Shown: piece by piece, positions 14,215 to 22,084 of the stretch
Position numbering within the stretch: position 1 is the first letter of the stretch
How the letters are laid out: every line of letters starts with the position of its first letter
DNA from: JAQVUB01 sp033809415
GTDB lineage: Bacteria; Verrucomicrobiota; Lentisphaeria; Oligosphaerales; Oligosphaeraceae
Length of the DNA: 28,354 nt
Assembly (NCBI GenBank): GCA_033809415.1
Contig: JAPXLT010000022.1
Coordinates: 1-28,354, forward strand
Direction of reading: 5' to 3'
The notes under the pieces: model-generated
What the model saw: only the letters and a program-made list of their open reading frames with translations
Told to the model about the DNA's origin: nothing
The model's database searches: none
Position numbers and translations under genes: made by a program

Positions 14215-14940
14215 ATGAATATGATTTTTCGTTTTTCGTTCTTCGTCGCTTCCGTCTTTTTTCTGCAGCTTCATGCCGGTAGCATCAAGTTGCTTGACGG
14301 CAGGGTATTCGAGGGTGAAATAATAAGCCGTGGCGAAGTTGTCACGGTCAAAAAAGATGGTAAGATGTTTCAATTTTCGAAAAGGGAGTTAGCAGAGATG
14401 AATGGACAGCCCGTTGTGCAAGAAAAGAACCCCGTAATCCGCATTGCCACCAGCAAAGGTGACATCCTGGTCGAACTCTTCGAGGATGAAGTCCCCAATA
14501 CAGTGGCCAATATCATCAGCCTGGCTGAAGCTGACTTCTACAAGGGAATGTCTTTTCACCGGATCATCAACGGCTTCATGGCTCAAGGCGGCTGCCCCAA
14601 CTCGAAACGCGGAGCTACCGGCACGCCTGGCACCGGCGGCCCAGGCTATCGCTTCATAGATGAGTTCTCACCGAAGCTAAAGCACACCAAGCGCGGCATC
14701 CTCTCGATGGCCAATGCCGGACCCAATACCAACGGAAGCCAGTTCTTCATCTGCTTCGGCCCCACTCCCCACCTGGATGGACGCCATGCCGTTTTCGGCC
14801 AAGTCACCCAGGGAATGGAAATCCTTGACAAACTCGAGGCCATTGGCACACAATCCGGCAAACCAATGGAGAATGTCACCTTTAACATCGAGGTCGTCTC
14901 GAAGCGCAATCACGACTATGTCGTCAAGAAAATCAACTGA
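14215..14940 (+). CDS. Secreted cyclophilin-type peptidyl-prolyl isomerase
   Basis: The 241-aa protein has an N-terminal signal peptide (about 1-21, cleavage likely after LHAG), a small beta-rich segment (about 22-65), and a cyclophilin domain (about 75-235). Domain marks are MSFHRIINGFMAQGGCP with the catalytic arginine, and ILSMANAGPNTNGSQFFICF. It should catalyse proline isomerisation during folding outside the cytoplasm. GGAG lies 7 bases before the ATG; the open frame extends upstream through the heptamer array to 13813, but that extension is repeat-coded and lacks a signal sequence. It is preceded by its own promoter and followed by a short gap with a truncated R1. The segment before the catalytic domain is not a family I recognise. 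Confidence 0.93.
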   Translation: MNMIFRFSFFVASVFFLQLHAGSIKLLDGRVFEGEIISRGEVVTVKKDGKMFQFSKRELAEMNGQPVVQEKNPVIRIATSKGDILVELFEDEVPNTVANIISLAEADFYKGMSFHRIINGFMAQGGCPNSKRGATGTPGTGGPGYRFIDEFSPKLKHTKRGILSMANAGPNTNGSQFFICFGPTPHLDGRHAVFGQVTQGMEILDKLEAIGTQSGKPMENVTFNIEVVSKRNHDYVVKKIN

Positions 14941-14974
14941 TTGACTTGCAATACGTCAATGAAGCCGGATAACA

Positions 14975-14993
14975 GTTTTTCGTTGTTAAAAAA
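14975..14993 (+). repeat. Truncated R1 element (copy g)
   Basis: Only the last unit and A-rich end of R1 (TTTTTCGTTGTTAAAAAA) remain. It sits between the cyclophilin and lipoprotein genes, 57 bases before the proposed start of the latter. Confidence 0.65.
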
Positions 14994-15018
14994 GAATGAC
15001 CTTGCCGTCCGGGAATAT

Positions 15019-15046
15019 TTGCTGTGCAGTTTTAATCCGGTATTCT
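15019..15046 (+). promoter_or_regulatory. Possible promoter of the lipoprotein gene
   Basis: TTGCTG (15019-15024), a 16-base spacer ending TCCGG, then TATTCT (15041-15046). The spacing and the CGG just before the -10 box echo the rpsU and cyclophilin promoters. If it is used, the RNA would begin at about 15053, at or just after the ATG at 15051, favouring a later or leaderless start. Confidence 0.3.
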
Positions 15047-15050
15047 GATT

Positions 15051-17465
15051 ATGGATTCTATTCCGTTGGTACAACAGCCCCTTCGCAGAGCCATGAGTAC
15101 TCTGGTTCTGCTTGTGTTGCTGTTTTCCGGCTGCCGCAGCCTGCATTTGCCGCCGGGTGTCCAACGTGAAAACGGAACCTGGAAGAACTCTTTCCCGGAC
15201 ACCCTTTCCGCTGAAACCCGCTATGCGCTCCTGACTTGGTACCTGGATTCACAAAACAGGGAATCCCTTGATCCAAGTCTGCTCGCCTATATCCATGAAC
15301 TGCAAACCCAGGCGGCAGACAAAAGCAACCGGACTCTTGCTGAAAAGCTGGCGGCCCAGACCGGACCACTTGTCCGCCTTGATGCCAGTGGAGGCCTGCG
15401 CATCGATCCAACCCTTTTTGCCGACAATACTGACTGGAACAGCATGTCCGACATGCTGGGAAAATTAAGAGACGCCTTGAAAACTCCGCTTTCCGCAGCA
15501 CCTTCCGATGCGGAGATCGATTTGCTTTTCGGCAACGAATCCGACGCCCGGGCATTCCGCTCCTGGCTTTCCGCGCATCCGGTGATGATTCCCGAAACTG
15601 GTGTTTTGCAGCGTCAGGAGTTGCTGACTTCCCTTGATCAAATCCAAGATGTCCTTGCCCTGAAACGCCGCTTGCTTGACTCGAAAGCGGAAGTCAATGC
15701 CCTGCTCGAGTCCGGCTTTGGTGGAAAGGCCTTGAACCTCCTTGATGAAACCCGCAAGAATCTCTCCGCCAACAGCAGCCTGGCACTAATTGGCGACACC
15801 AGCACACTAGCTGATTTTGAGCGCACACGTCAGGAACTGCCGGAAAAAATCCTCGATAGCGAACTGGCGCCAATCGAGAAGACCCTTTTCAAGGAAATTG
15901 GCACACCGGAAAACCTGGCTCGGGCTGCCAATCCCGCTCAACTGCAACGCCTGCTCGAGACCTGTGAACGCAGTTTCTCGGAACATCTTCAAACCTGGTT
16001 CGAGGACAAGCGCTACGAAAATTCACTGAACAAAAACAAGGAACGCCTGGTCAAACTCGCCTCTTCCGCCGCCGCCCTGCGCAGTACCCTGTGGACACAG
16101 CAAATCGAAAAACTTGCCGCAAACTCAGAATTCTGGGAAGCCGCGGCAGAATACAAGGCCTGGCGGCAGCTCTTGTCCGACGCCAAAGCGCCGGAACTGC
16201 TCTTGTATTTCAAGTTGCGTCCGGACGGCAAAAACATCGAGCATTTTGCCAAGGCCATCGAGAAGGATCTGACTGTCAAATTCCGTTCGATTTTGCCGGC
16301 GGCTTTCAAGGAATATCTCTCCGCCGCCGATCATGCGTCACACATTGCCAACAAACATGGCATTTGCTTGACCCTGTGCGAAATGTTGCAGGATTTGATT
16401 GATCTGGCGGGCGGAGAAAGCGCCCTCGAGGACGAATTAGTCGGCAAACTGCCGAAAATCCAGGAATTCCGCGAGCTTTCCCTGCGAATTTTAAAAAAGG
16501 ATGTTTTGCAGCGTTCGCTGGTCATCAATGAGATGTCGTCAGGCATTCCCGGCTTGGGCATGACCTATGCCCGTGACTTGGAAAACATCCTGCGCAACCT
16601 GTTGGCTATCCCTGGCTTGGCGCCTATGGTTCAGGTCGCGGACAGCGGCGTGCCCCCAGGCACCCAGGATTATGTCATCTTTGGCGGCATTATTGCCGAC
16701 TACAATGGCAGCGAACTGGTCGAGCGCAGCACCATGCGCTCCGTGATCCGGCATGACGAAATTCAAAAAGTCAACAATCCGGACTACAATCCCGAAGCTC
16801 CTCCAACCGCACCACAACGTCTAACCGCGAAGTTCCTCTACCGCCAGAATGAACTCGAACAAGTCATTACCGTCAAGGAAGTCGAGCGCCTGGCACATCT
16901 GCGCATCTTCTTCAACCTGAAAGGACCTGGCGTCACCGAACTGATCGAGCTGAATGAATTCTACTCCCGGAAATTTGCCATCGAACAATCCCACCTGTTC
17001 AATGATGTCCATCGCAAACGGGTCATTGAATCGTTTGACAGTGCCACGCTGACCGTCCCCGAAGCACCACCGGTTTTGCTGAACGACCGCATCTGGAGCA
17101 CCGGCGAAATGCTCGATTTCGCCCGCAAGGACAGCCTGAACATATTCTCGCTGAAAGTCCTCTATCACTTGCAGCTCTTCCCATTGTTTCTGGCTCGTCG
17201 TGCGGAAAAACTCGCACTTGATGGCGAAACCCAGGAATCGGCGGAGTTCTGGGGGCGCTGCCTGACGGTCTGTGAACAGCTCGATGTTGTTCCCGAAATC
17301 AGCACTCTGCTGAAATTCGAACAGACGCCAGCCGCAACATGCTTCGCCGCCGATATGAAAAAACTGCAAAACCGCCAAGCCGAATTGCAGGAACTCAAGA
17401 AAAATGTCACGCAAAAAGCGTTTGCCCAGACCTGTGATTATCTGCGCAAAAAACGCAACCAATAA
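15051..17465 (+). CDS. Large lipoprotein of unknown function
   Basis: The 804-aa protein has a lipoprotein signal: positively charged PLRRA, the hydrophobic STLVLLVLLFSG, and a lipobox LFSGC whose cysteine would be acylated, so it should be membrane-attached on the outside of the inner membrane or in the outer membrane. The rest is mainly predicted helical, charged and rich in leucine and alanine, followed by a more varied region after about residue 520 (YVIFGGIIADYNGSELVERS). I recognise no domain. The start is uncertain: 15051 keeps the charged n-region, while the ATG at 15093 would fit a promoter at 15019 but lacks basic residues. No Shine-Dalgarno is clear. The stop is immediately followed by R1 copy h, and DUF1015 begins 53 bases later. 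Confidence 0.75.
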   Translation: MDSIPLVQQPLRRAMSTLVLLVLLFSGCRSLHLPPGVQRENGTWKNSFPDTLSAETRYALLTWYLDSQNRESLDPSLLAYIHELQTQAADKSNRTLAEKLAAQTGPLVRLDASGGLRIDPTLFADNTDWNSMSDMLGKLRDALKTPLSAAPSDAEIDLLFGNESDARAFRSWLSAHPVMIPETGVLQRQELLTSLDQIQDVLALKRRLLDSKAEVNALLESGFGGKALNLLDETRKNLSANSSLALIGDTSTLADFERTRQELPEKILDSELAPIEKTLFKEIGTPENLARAANPAQLQRLLETCERSFSEHLQTWFEDKRYENSLNKNKERLVKLASSAAALRSTLWTQQIEKLAANSEFWEAAAEYKAWRQLLSDAKAPELLLYFKLRPDGKNIEHFAKAIEKDLTVKFRSILPAAFKEYLSAADHASHIANKHGICLTLCEMLQDLIDLAGGESALEDELVGKLPKIQEFRELSLRILKKDVLQRSLVINEMSSGIPGLGMTYARDLENILRNLLAIPGLAPMVQVADSGVPPGTQDYVIFGGIIADYNGSELVERSTMRSVIRHDEIQKVNNPDYNPEAPPTAPQRLTAKFLYRQNELEQVITVKEVERLAHLRIFFNLKGPGVTELIELNEFYSRKFAIEQSHLFNDVHRKRVIESFDSATLTVPEAPPVLLNDRIWSTGEMLDFARKDSLNIFSLKVLYHLQLFPLFLARRAEKLALDGETQESAEFWGRCLTVCEQLDVVPEISTLLKFEQTPAATCFAADMKKLQNRQAELQELKKNVTQKAFAQTCDYLRKKRNQ

Positions 17466-17502
17466 CTTTCGTGTCTTTTCGTGTCTTTTCGTTGTTAAAA
17501 AA
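17466..17502 (+). repeat. R1 element, short form (copy h)
   Basis: The units CTTTCGTG, TCTTTTCGTG and TCTTTTCGTTG end in GTTAAAAAA. It fills the gap between the lipoprotein stop (17463-17465) and the DUF1015 ribosome-binding site. Its A-rich end merges with AAGGAAG, the likely Shine-Dalgarno of DUF1015, and a GTG inside it is in frame with that gene. Confidence 0.85.
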
Positions 17503-17518
17503 GGAAGTTGATAAACCG

Positions 17519-18733
17519 ATGGCCAAAGTATTTCCCTTTTCCGCCTGGCTTGCCCGAAGCGACAATGCCGCCCGGGTCGCCACCCTCCCTTATGATGTCA
17601 TGAACCGTGCCGAAGCCGCTAGCATGGCTGAAGGGAATCCGGACAGTTTTCTGCGCGTTACGCGCTCTGAAATCGAGTTGCCGGCTGACCTCTCACCTTA
17701 TGACGACGCCGTCTACCAGAAAGCTGCTGAAAACTGGCGGAAATTCTGCGGCAGTATCCTGAAAAAGGATCAGCAAGCGTCCTATTATGTCTACTCACTG
17801 CTGATGCATGGGCGCCGCCAGACCGGCGTGGTCGCTGCGGCTTCTGTCGAGGATTACGACCAGGAGATCATCCGCAAACATGAGCGCACCCGCAAAGAAA
17901 AGGAGGACGACCGCACCCGCCATATCAGCACCATTCGGGCTCAGACCGGTGCCGTATTCCTGACTTACAGGGATTCTGCGGCCATTGACCGCATTGTCAA
18001 CGAAAGCATGCAGAGTGCGCCGCTCTTCGACTTCACCGCCAGTGACGGCATCAGCCATACCGGGTGGCGCGTTCCGGCAGCCCATACTGCCGCTCTGCAA
18101 CAGGCTTTTGCTCAAGTACCGTTGCTCTATATCGCTGATGGGCACCACCGCGCCGCCAGCGCCAGCCGCACCTGCGCCGCGCTCAAGGCAAAAGGAGCTT
18201 CGATCGGCGAGGCGGACCGCTTCCTGTCCGTCATCTTCCCTGCGGGGCAACTCCGCATCCTGCCTTACAACCGAGTAGTCAGCGATCTGAATGGACTCGA
18301 TGAAGCGCAATTCTTCGATGCGACTGGCAAAGTCTGCAATATTTCTGCAGCTGCCAGTCCTGAACCCGCTCGATCCGGTCAGGTCTGCATGTTTTTCCAG
18401 AAAAAGTGGCATTTGCTGACCTTCCGGAATACCGCTGCTGAAAATCCGATTGACCAGCTTGATGTCAGCCTGCTTCAGAATCAGGTGCTTGCACCGATCC
18501 TGGGCATCGATGACCCGCGTACCAGCCACCGCATCGACTTCGTTGGCGGCATCCGCGGTACCGGCGAACTGGAAAAACGAGTCAATGCCGGCGAGGCTGC
18601 CGTTGCCTTTTCCATGTATCCGACAACCGTCGAGCAGCTGATGGCCATTGCCGATGCACACGCCATCATGCCCCCAAAATCAACCTGGTTCGAGCCAAAA
18701 CTGCGCGACGGCCTGTTCACCCATGAAATCTAA
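17519..18733 (+). CDS. DUF1015-family protein
   Basis: The 404-aa cytoplasmic protein is of the DUF1015 family. It starts AKVFPFSAWLARSDNAARVA, then has LPYDVMNRAEA, GNPDSFLRVTRSEIELP (about 39-55), the charged motif RKHERTRKEKEDDR (119-132) and the hallmark YIADGHHRAAS (204-214), all in family order. The biochemical role is not settled; in other genomes it often lies beside serine biosynthesis genes (serA/serC), which are not in this window. The start at 17519 is chosen from family alignment and AAGGAAG 11 bases upstream; the frame opens at a GTG at 17471 inside R1, which would add a 16-residue repeat-coded leader (MSFRVFSLLKK-type). The downstream gap to lysA is 449 bp of repeats. Confidence 0.9.
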   Translation: MAKVFPFSAWLARSDNAARVATLPYDVMNRAEAASMAEGNPDSFLRVTRSEIELPADLSPYDDAVYQKAAENWRKFCGSILKKDQQASYYVYSLLMHGRRQTGVVAAASVEDYDQEIIRKHERTRKEKEDDRTRHISTIRAQTGAVFLTYRDSAAIDRIVNESMQSAPLFDFTASDGISHTGWRVPAAHTAALQQAFAQVPLLYIADGHHRAASASRTCAALKAKGASIGEADRFLSVIFPAGQLRILPYNRVVSDLNGLDEAQFFDATGKVCNISAAASPEPARSGQVCMFFQKKWHLLTFRNTAAENPIDQLDVSLLQNQVLAPILGIDDPRTSHRIDFVGGIRGTGELEKRVNAGEAAVAFSMYPTTVEQLMAIADAHAIMPPKSTWFEPKLRDGLFTHEI

Positions 18734-18738
18734 AAACC

Positions 18739-18809
18739 AATTAACAACGAAAAAACACGAAAAAACACGAAATTTTTCTATGGTTGTTGCTTCGACGGAT
18801 GGGACTGCA
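18739..18809 (+). repeat. R1 element, long form (copy i)
   Basis: It begins AATTAACAACGAAAAAACACG 5 bases after the DUF1015 stop and continues into the long-form tail (GGTTGTTGCTTCGACGGATG, then GGACTGCA). The A/T-rich end faces the gene and the tail faces away, as in copies a, b and k. Confidence 0.85.
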
Positions 18810-18812
18810 TAC

Positions 18813-18846
18813 GGTTTAAAAAGTAGCGCAACCGTCCCGGTTGTGA
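18813..18846 (+). repeat. R3 palindromic element, copy 2
   Basis: A 34-bp copy with the hairpin CAACCG-TCC-CGGTTG. It is identical over 34 bases to copy 3, which follows after 13 bases. Confidence 0.85.
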
Positions 18847-18859
18847 TGTTCAGGGTGCA

Positions 18860-18893
18860 GGTTTAAAAAGTAGCGCAACCGTCCCGGTTGTGA
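18860..18893 (+). repeat. R3 palindromic element, copy 3
   Basis: This copy is in direct orientation to copy 2 and is identical to it. The 13-base linker ends GGGTGCA, which also precedes copy 1 at 11191-11197, so the conserved unit may extend a few bases to the left. Confidence 0.85.
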
Positions 18894-18985
18894 TTGATGT
18901 TTGGCTCTCCCACGCCCGAACGCTCCCGTATGCAAGAGGCGGGATGCATGTTGTCCGGATCGCTCTTCTCCCGGCATAATACCTT

Positions 18986-19087
18986 GTGCCGTAGGCACTT
19001 AACCATGCTTAACCCCAGGTTTTAACCTGGGGTGAGGAATCCACCCAAAAACAGTGCCTTGTAAAGGCACCACAATCATTCAGATCG
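18986..19087 (+). repeat. R2 multi-hairpin element, copy 1
   Basis: This ~100-bp element has three inverted repeats: GTGCC-GTA-GGCAC (18986-18998), CCCCAGG-TTTTA-ACCTGGGG-like (about 19013-19032), and GTGCC-TTGTAAA-GGCAC (19054-19070). The flanks TTAACCATGCTTAACC and CACAATCATTC are also shared with copy 2 at 22221. It may be a REP/BIME-like or MITE-like element or a structured RNA; no transposase is present to decide. Confidence 0.8.
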
Positions 19088-19090
19088 CTT

Positions 19091-19169
19091 GTCCATCGTC
19101 CATTCCATTCCTGTCCATCTCGTCCATTCCTGTCCATCTCGTCCATTCTTGTCCCTGTCCATCGTCCAT
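19091..19169 (+). repeat. R4 tract: GTCCATTC-type repeats upstream of lysA
   Basis: Degenerate 8-11-base units such as GTCCATTCCT and GTCCATCTC are repeated about eight times, ending CTTGTCCCTGTCCATCGTCC directly before the lysA ribosome-binding site. The counterpart is at 4061-4135. Confidence 0.75.
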
Positions 19170-19182
19170 AAAGGAACAAAAC

Positions 19183-20451
19183 ATGAAAATCATCAACAAT
19201 CAGATTTATCTCGAAGACGTACCGGTCACTGAACTGGCGCAGGCCTATGGCACGCCTACGTATGTCTATGAGGAAAACCGCATCCGCGAAAACTTCCGCA
19301 GAGCGCTGAATGCCTTCCGGAAATACTATTCCGACTTCCGCTTCTTCTACGCCATCAAGGCCAACAACAACTTGGCCATCGCCAATATCCTGCGCCAGGA
19401 AGGCGCCGGCATCGATGCTGCAAGCGTCAACGAAATCCTGCTCGCCCAGAAAATCGGACTCGGCGGCGAAGACGTCATGTTCAGCGGCAACTTCCTCTCC
19501 GATGACGATATCCGCCAGGGACTCAAAAGCGGCGTCATCTTCAATCTCGATGACCCCTCCCTGCTGCCTCGAGTCTTGAAATTCGGACGGCCGGAACTGC
19601 TCTCCTTCCGCGTCAATCCGGGCTACGGCAAAAGCGAAGTCGGCGAATTCGTCACCAATGCAGGTCCCGGCGCCAAATTCGGCACGCATCCCGACCAGGT
19701 GTTAGATGCCTACCGCCAGGCAAAAGAAGCCGGCATCACCCGTTTTGGTGCGCACATGATGCCGGGTTCCTGCATCCGCGATCCCGAGTACTTCCGCTTC
19801 ATCACCGAGCTGGTCATGGACATCATCGGCAAGACCGGCAAAGAACTCGGCATTGACTTCGAGTTCATCGACCTGGGCGGCGGCCTGGGCATTCCTTACA
19901 GACACGAAGACCATGTACTTGACATTGAAAAAGCGGCAGAACTGGTAGCCGACATGTTCCGCAAGAAAATTGCCGAATATGGCTTGAAGCCGCCGCGCCT
20001 GATGATGGAACCCGCCCGCTACTTTGTCGGCGACGCCGGCTATATCATCGGCACCGTGCACGCCATCAAGGACAGCTACAGCCGCATTATCGGCACCGAT
20101 GTCAGCATGAATACACTCGCACGCCCCGCAATGTACGGAGCATATCATCATATCTACGTCAACGGACGCGAAGACGAACCGAGAATCCCACTCGGACTCT
20201 GCGGACAAGTCTGCGAAAACACGGACTTCTGGGTCAAGGATCGTCCCCTGCCCGAAGGCATCTCCCTGGGTGATCTGATCGTCGTCGAAAATGCCGGCGC
20301 ATACGGCTATGTCATGAGCTATCAGTACAACGGACGCCTGCGCCCAGCCGAAGTCCTCGTCAACGGCAAAGAGCATGCCCTGATCCGCGAACGCGAAACC
20401 ATCGATGACCTCACCCGGAACGTATATGTCCCGGAACGCCTGCTGAAATAA
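19183..20451 (+). CDS. lysA: Diaminopimelate decarboxylase
   Basis: The 422-aa PLP enzyme of the alanine racemase fold group IV decarboxylases makes L-lysine from meso-diaminopimelate. FFYAIKANNN carries the PLP lysine K59; GAHMMPGS (189-196), LGGGLGIPY (231-239) for phosphate binding, EPARYFVGDAGY (276-287) and the cross-subunit VCENTDF (C344, E345) follow in the normal order. The start at 19183 has AAGGAAC 5 bases upstream; the open frame continues upstream to 19054 only because R2 and R4 are open in that frame. It is the last gene of the plus block, ends 7 bases before R1 copy j, and is convergent with the DsbD-like gene. No other lysine gene is close. Confidence 0.95.
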   Translation: MKIINNQIYLEDVPVTELAQAYGTPTYVYEENRIRENFRRALNAFRKYYSDFRFFYAIKANNNLAIANILRQEGAGIDAASVNEILLAQKIGLGGEDVMFSGNFLSDDDIRQGLKSGVIFNLDDPSLLPRVLKFGRPELLSFRVNPGYGKSEVGEFVTNAGPGAKFGTHPDQVLDAYRQAKEAGITRFGAHMMPGSCIRDPEYFRFITELVMDIIGKTGKELGIDFEFIDLGGGLGIPYRHEDHVLDIEKAAELVADMFRKKIAEYGLKPPRLMMEPARYFVGDAGYIIGTVHAIKDSYSRIIGTDVSMNTLARPAMYGAYHHIYVNGREDEPRIPLGLCGQVCENTDFWVKDRPLPEGISLGDLIVVENAGAYGYVMSYQYNGRLRPAEVLVNGKEHALIRERETIDDLTRNVYVPERLLK

Positions 20452-20456
20452 ACAGC

Positions 20457-20532
20457 ATTTTTTAACCACGAACCACACGAACAGACACGATTTTTTTTTC
20501 GTGCCTGTTCGTGCTTTTCGTTGTTTAAAAAG
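20457..20532. repeat. R1 inverted pair (copy j), long hairpin between convergent genes
   Basis: Two R1 cores face each other between the lysA and DsbD-like stops. CACGAACAG-A-CACGA (20476-20490) pairs with TCGTG-C-CTGTTCGTG (20499-20513) with one mismatch around a loop of eight Ts, and outer bases extend the stem imperfectly to about 32 bp. The right copy supplies the stop codon of the DsbD-like gene. It may act as a bidirectional transcription barrier, although it lacks a terminal U-tract. Confidence 0.75.
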
Positions 20533-22084
20533 CACTTTTTAAGATCAACCAGAACATCAGCAAGCTGATCGCCGCAAAAAATACCGCCAAGCCGATTTTG
20601 CTGGCAAAAACATGCTTTCTGGCCCATTGCGCCATTCCTTTGGCTTCGACTCCGCAGATAGCCAGCACGGTCAGCAGTGCCAGTGGCAGAATAAAAAATA
20701 AGTTGTAAAGCAGCAGCAGCAGCAGTGCCCGGGCATTCAAGCCATGGGCATTGATAGCAGCCAGCGTTGGCAGATAGACCTGTCCGGTGCAAGCCAGCTC
20801 GAGGGATGAAACAATCCCTCCCAGCAACAGCGAGGACGGAAACATCAGCCAGGAACGCTTATCGGTCAGCCTGCGAATATGATCATGAATGCGTCGATGC
20901 GTCTCGATGGAAAGCCCCAGGCTGAAAGTGCTGGCTTTGCCAGTTCTGCGGAAGCGGAAGGCATCGCGCAGATGTCCGAAACAGAGATATAAGCCCGCCA
21001 CGCCGAAAACGGCATAAATGGTAATTTTCAGCCAGAGCATCCGATTGAGAAAATCAATCAGGAACGACAGGCCGAGACCGAACAGCAGATAGGTGCAGAA
21101 CACCCCAATGCAGAATCCAGCGCCAACCAACGCTATTTCCCGTCGGCTCCGTTTCAGGTAGAGCAGATATCCGATCAGGAAAACCGAGGTGGCAAAAGCG
21201 CAGGGATTGAAACCGTCTCCAAGACCGGCAAGAATAATCATGCCCAGGGAGAAAGCTTTCAAGGCGTGCTCCTGGTGTTGCCGCTCCGCTTGCAATTCAT
21301 CCTGAGTCAGCGGATCGAGCCAGAACGGCTCCGCACTCGAGAACAGCAACGCGGTTTTCAATTCCTCTGCGCTTGCCAGGCGTCCGTTGATATAACCTTC
21401 CGCCCAGCAGATCATTGGGGCGGGATTTTGAAAATCTTCCGGCAGATGCAACAGCCGCCTGGCGCGTGACAGCATCGCCTGACCCTGCATCGTTGAAATA
21501 TCGTAACGAGTCAACTCGAGTCCCGGCATCTGCTCCTGCAACAATTCGAGTTCCTTCTGCTGACGGGAACACTTCGCACAACTTTTCTGCAGGAAATACA
21601 GCAGATATACCGTGCGCCCGTCAGCTTTGGCAGGCTCAACTGCCGCCACTGCGGAAGCCTCCCAGGAAATCACAACCTGCTCGGCCTGCTGAACAGCCTG
21701 ACGCAAAGAAGACAGTTCGGGAAGTTCCATCGGTTTTGCCGCCAGGCGCAACAGCTCCTCCTCTTCCAGTTCATAAAGCGAATCAACATCCGGCAGAAGG
21801 CGGTTGCCGACCAGAAAAACGGGGAAGGCATACGCTTTTTCACTCTGCGGCAAAAGTTTTTCTATTTTATTGAGCAACTGATAATTCGCGTTGTTTTCTA
21901 TCTCCAGAAAAACTAGTACGGGGTCTTTTCCCGGCTGAAAGTCCTGCCGCCATTGCTCCTTGGCTGCCTGGCATTCATCGCAGTCCCGCGATCCGAATAA
22001 AAGTACCCAGCCGGAATCACCGGCTGGGGAAACAAGCGCGGAAAAACAGGCAACAAGGAAGATAAAGCAATGGGACCTGATCAT
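20525..22084 (-). CDS. Two-thioredoxin plus CcdA/DsbD-like membrane thiol transporter
   Basis: The 519-aa protein has a signal peptide or anchor (about 4-20), a first thioredoxin-like domain with CDEC (C35, C38), a second with CAKC (C169, C172), then a membrane part (about 275-519) of six or more hydrophobic segments. The membrane part carries DGFNPCAFA (C295) and LELACTGQVYLPT (C432), the paired cysteines of CcdA/DsbD carriers that pass electrons from cytoplasmic thioredoxin outwards. The two N-terminal domains should lie outside. This order (Trx-Trx-CcdA) differs from DsbD, where the membrane part is flanked by an N-terminal immunoglobulin-like and a C-terminal Trx domain. The start ATG at 22084 overlaps the last A of R1 copy k and has no Shine-Dalgarno; the stop TAA is the TAA of R1 copy j. 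It lies 260 bp after DUF1573 on the same strand. Confidence 0.88.
   Translation of the reverse strand: MIRSHCFIFLVACFSALVSPAGDSGWVLLFGSRDCDECQAAKEQWRQDFQPGKDPVLVFLEIENNANYQLLNKIEKLLPQSEKAYAFPVFLVGNRLLPDVDSLYELEEEELLRLAAKPMELPELSSLRQAVQQAEQVVISWEASAVAAVEPAKADGRTVYLLYFLQKSCAKCSRQQKELELLQEQMPGLELTRYDISTMQGQAMLSRARRLLHLPEDFQNPAPMICWAEGYINGRLASAEELKTALLFSSAEPFWLDPLTQDELQAERQHQEHALKAFSLGMIILAGLGDGFNPCAFATSVFLIGYLLYLKRSRREIALVGAGFCIGVFCTYLLFGLGLSFLIDFLNRMLWLKITIYAVFGVAGLYLCFGHLRDAFRFRRTGKASTFSLGLSIETHRRIHDHIRRLTDKRSWLMFPSSLLLGGIVSSLELACTGQVYLPTLAAINAHGLNARALLLLLLYNLFFILPLALLTVLAICGVEAKGMAQWARKHVFASKIGLAVFFAAISLLMFWLILKSAF

Larger units (their letters stand above)
18734..19182. other. Repeat island between DUF1015 and lysA
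   Basis: No gene is seen in these 449 bases. In order they hold R1 (18739-18809), two R3 palindromes, about 90 bases of unique sequence (18894-18985), R2, R4, and the lysA ribosome-binding site AAGGAAC (19171-19177). No sigma70-like promoter for lysA stands out. Confidence 0.8.

Noticed and set aside
17795..18661. Minus-strand ORF (288 aa) opposite DUF1015
   Set aside because: It is an antisense shadow; the plus frame has the DUF1015 hallmark motifs.
19054..19182. N-terminal extension of LysA through R2 and R4
   Set aside because: The residues come from repeats; the family start and the ribosome-binding site point to 19183.
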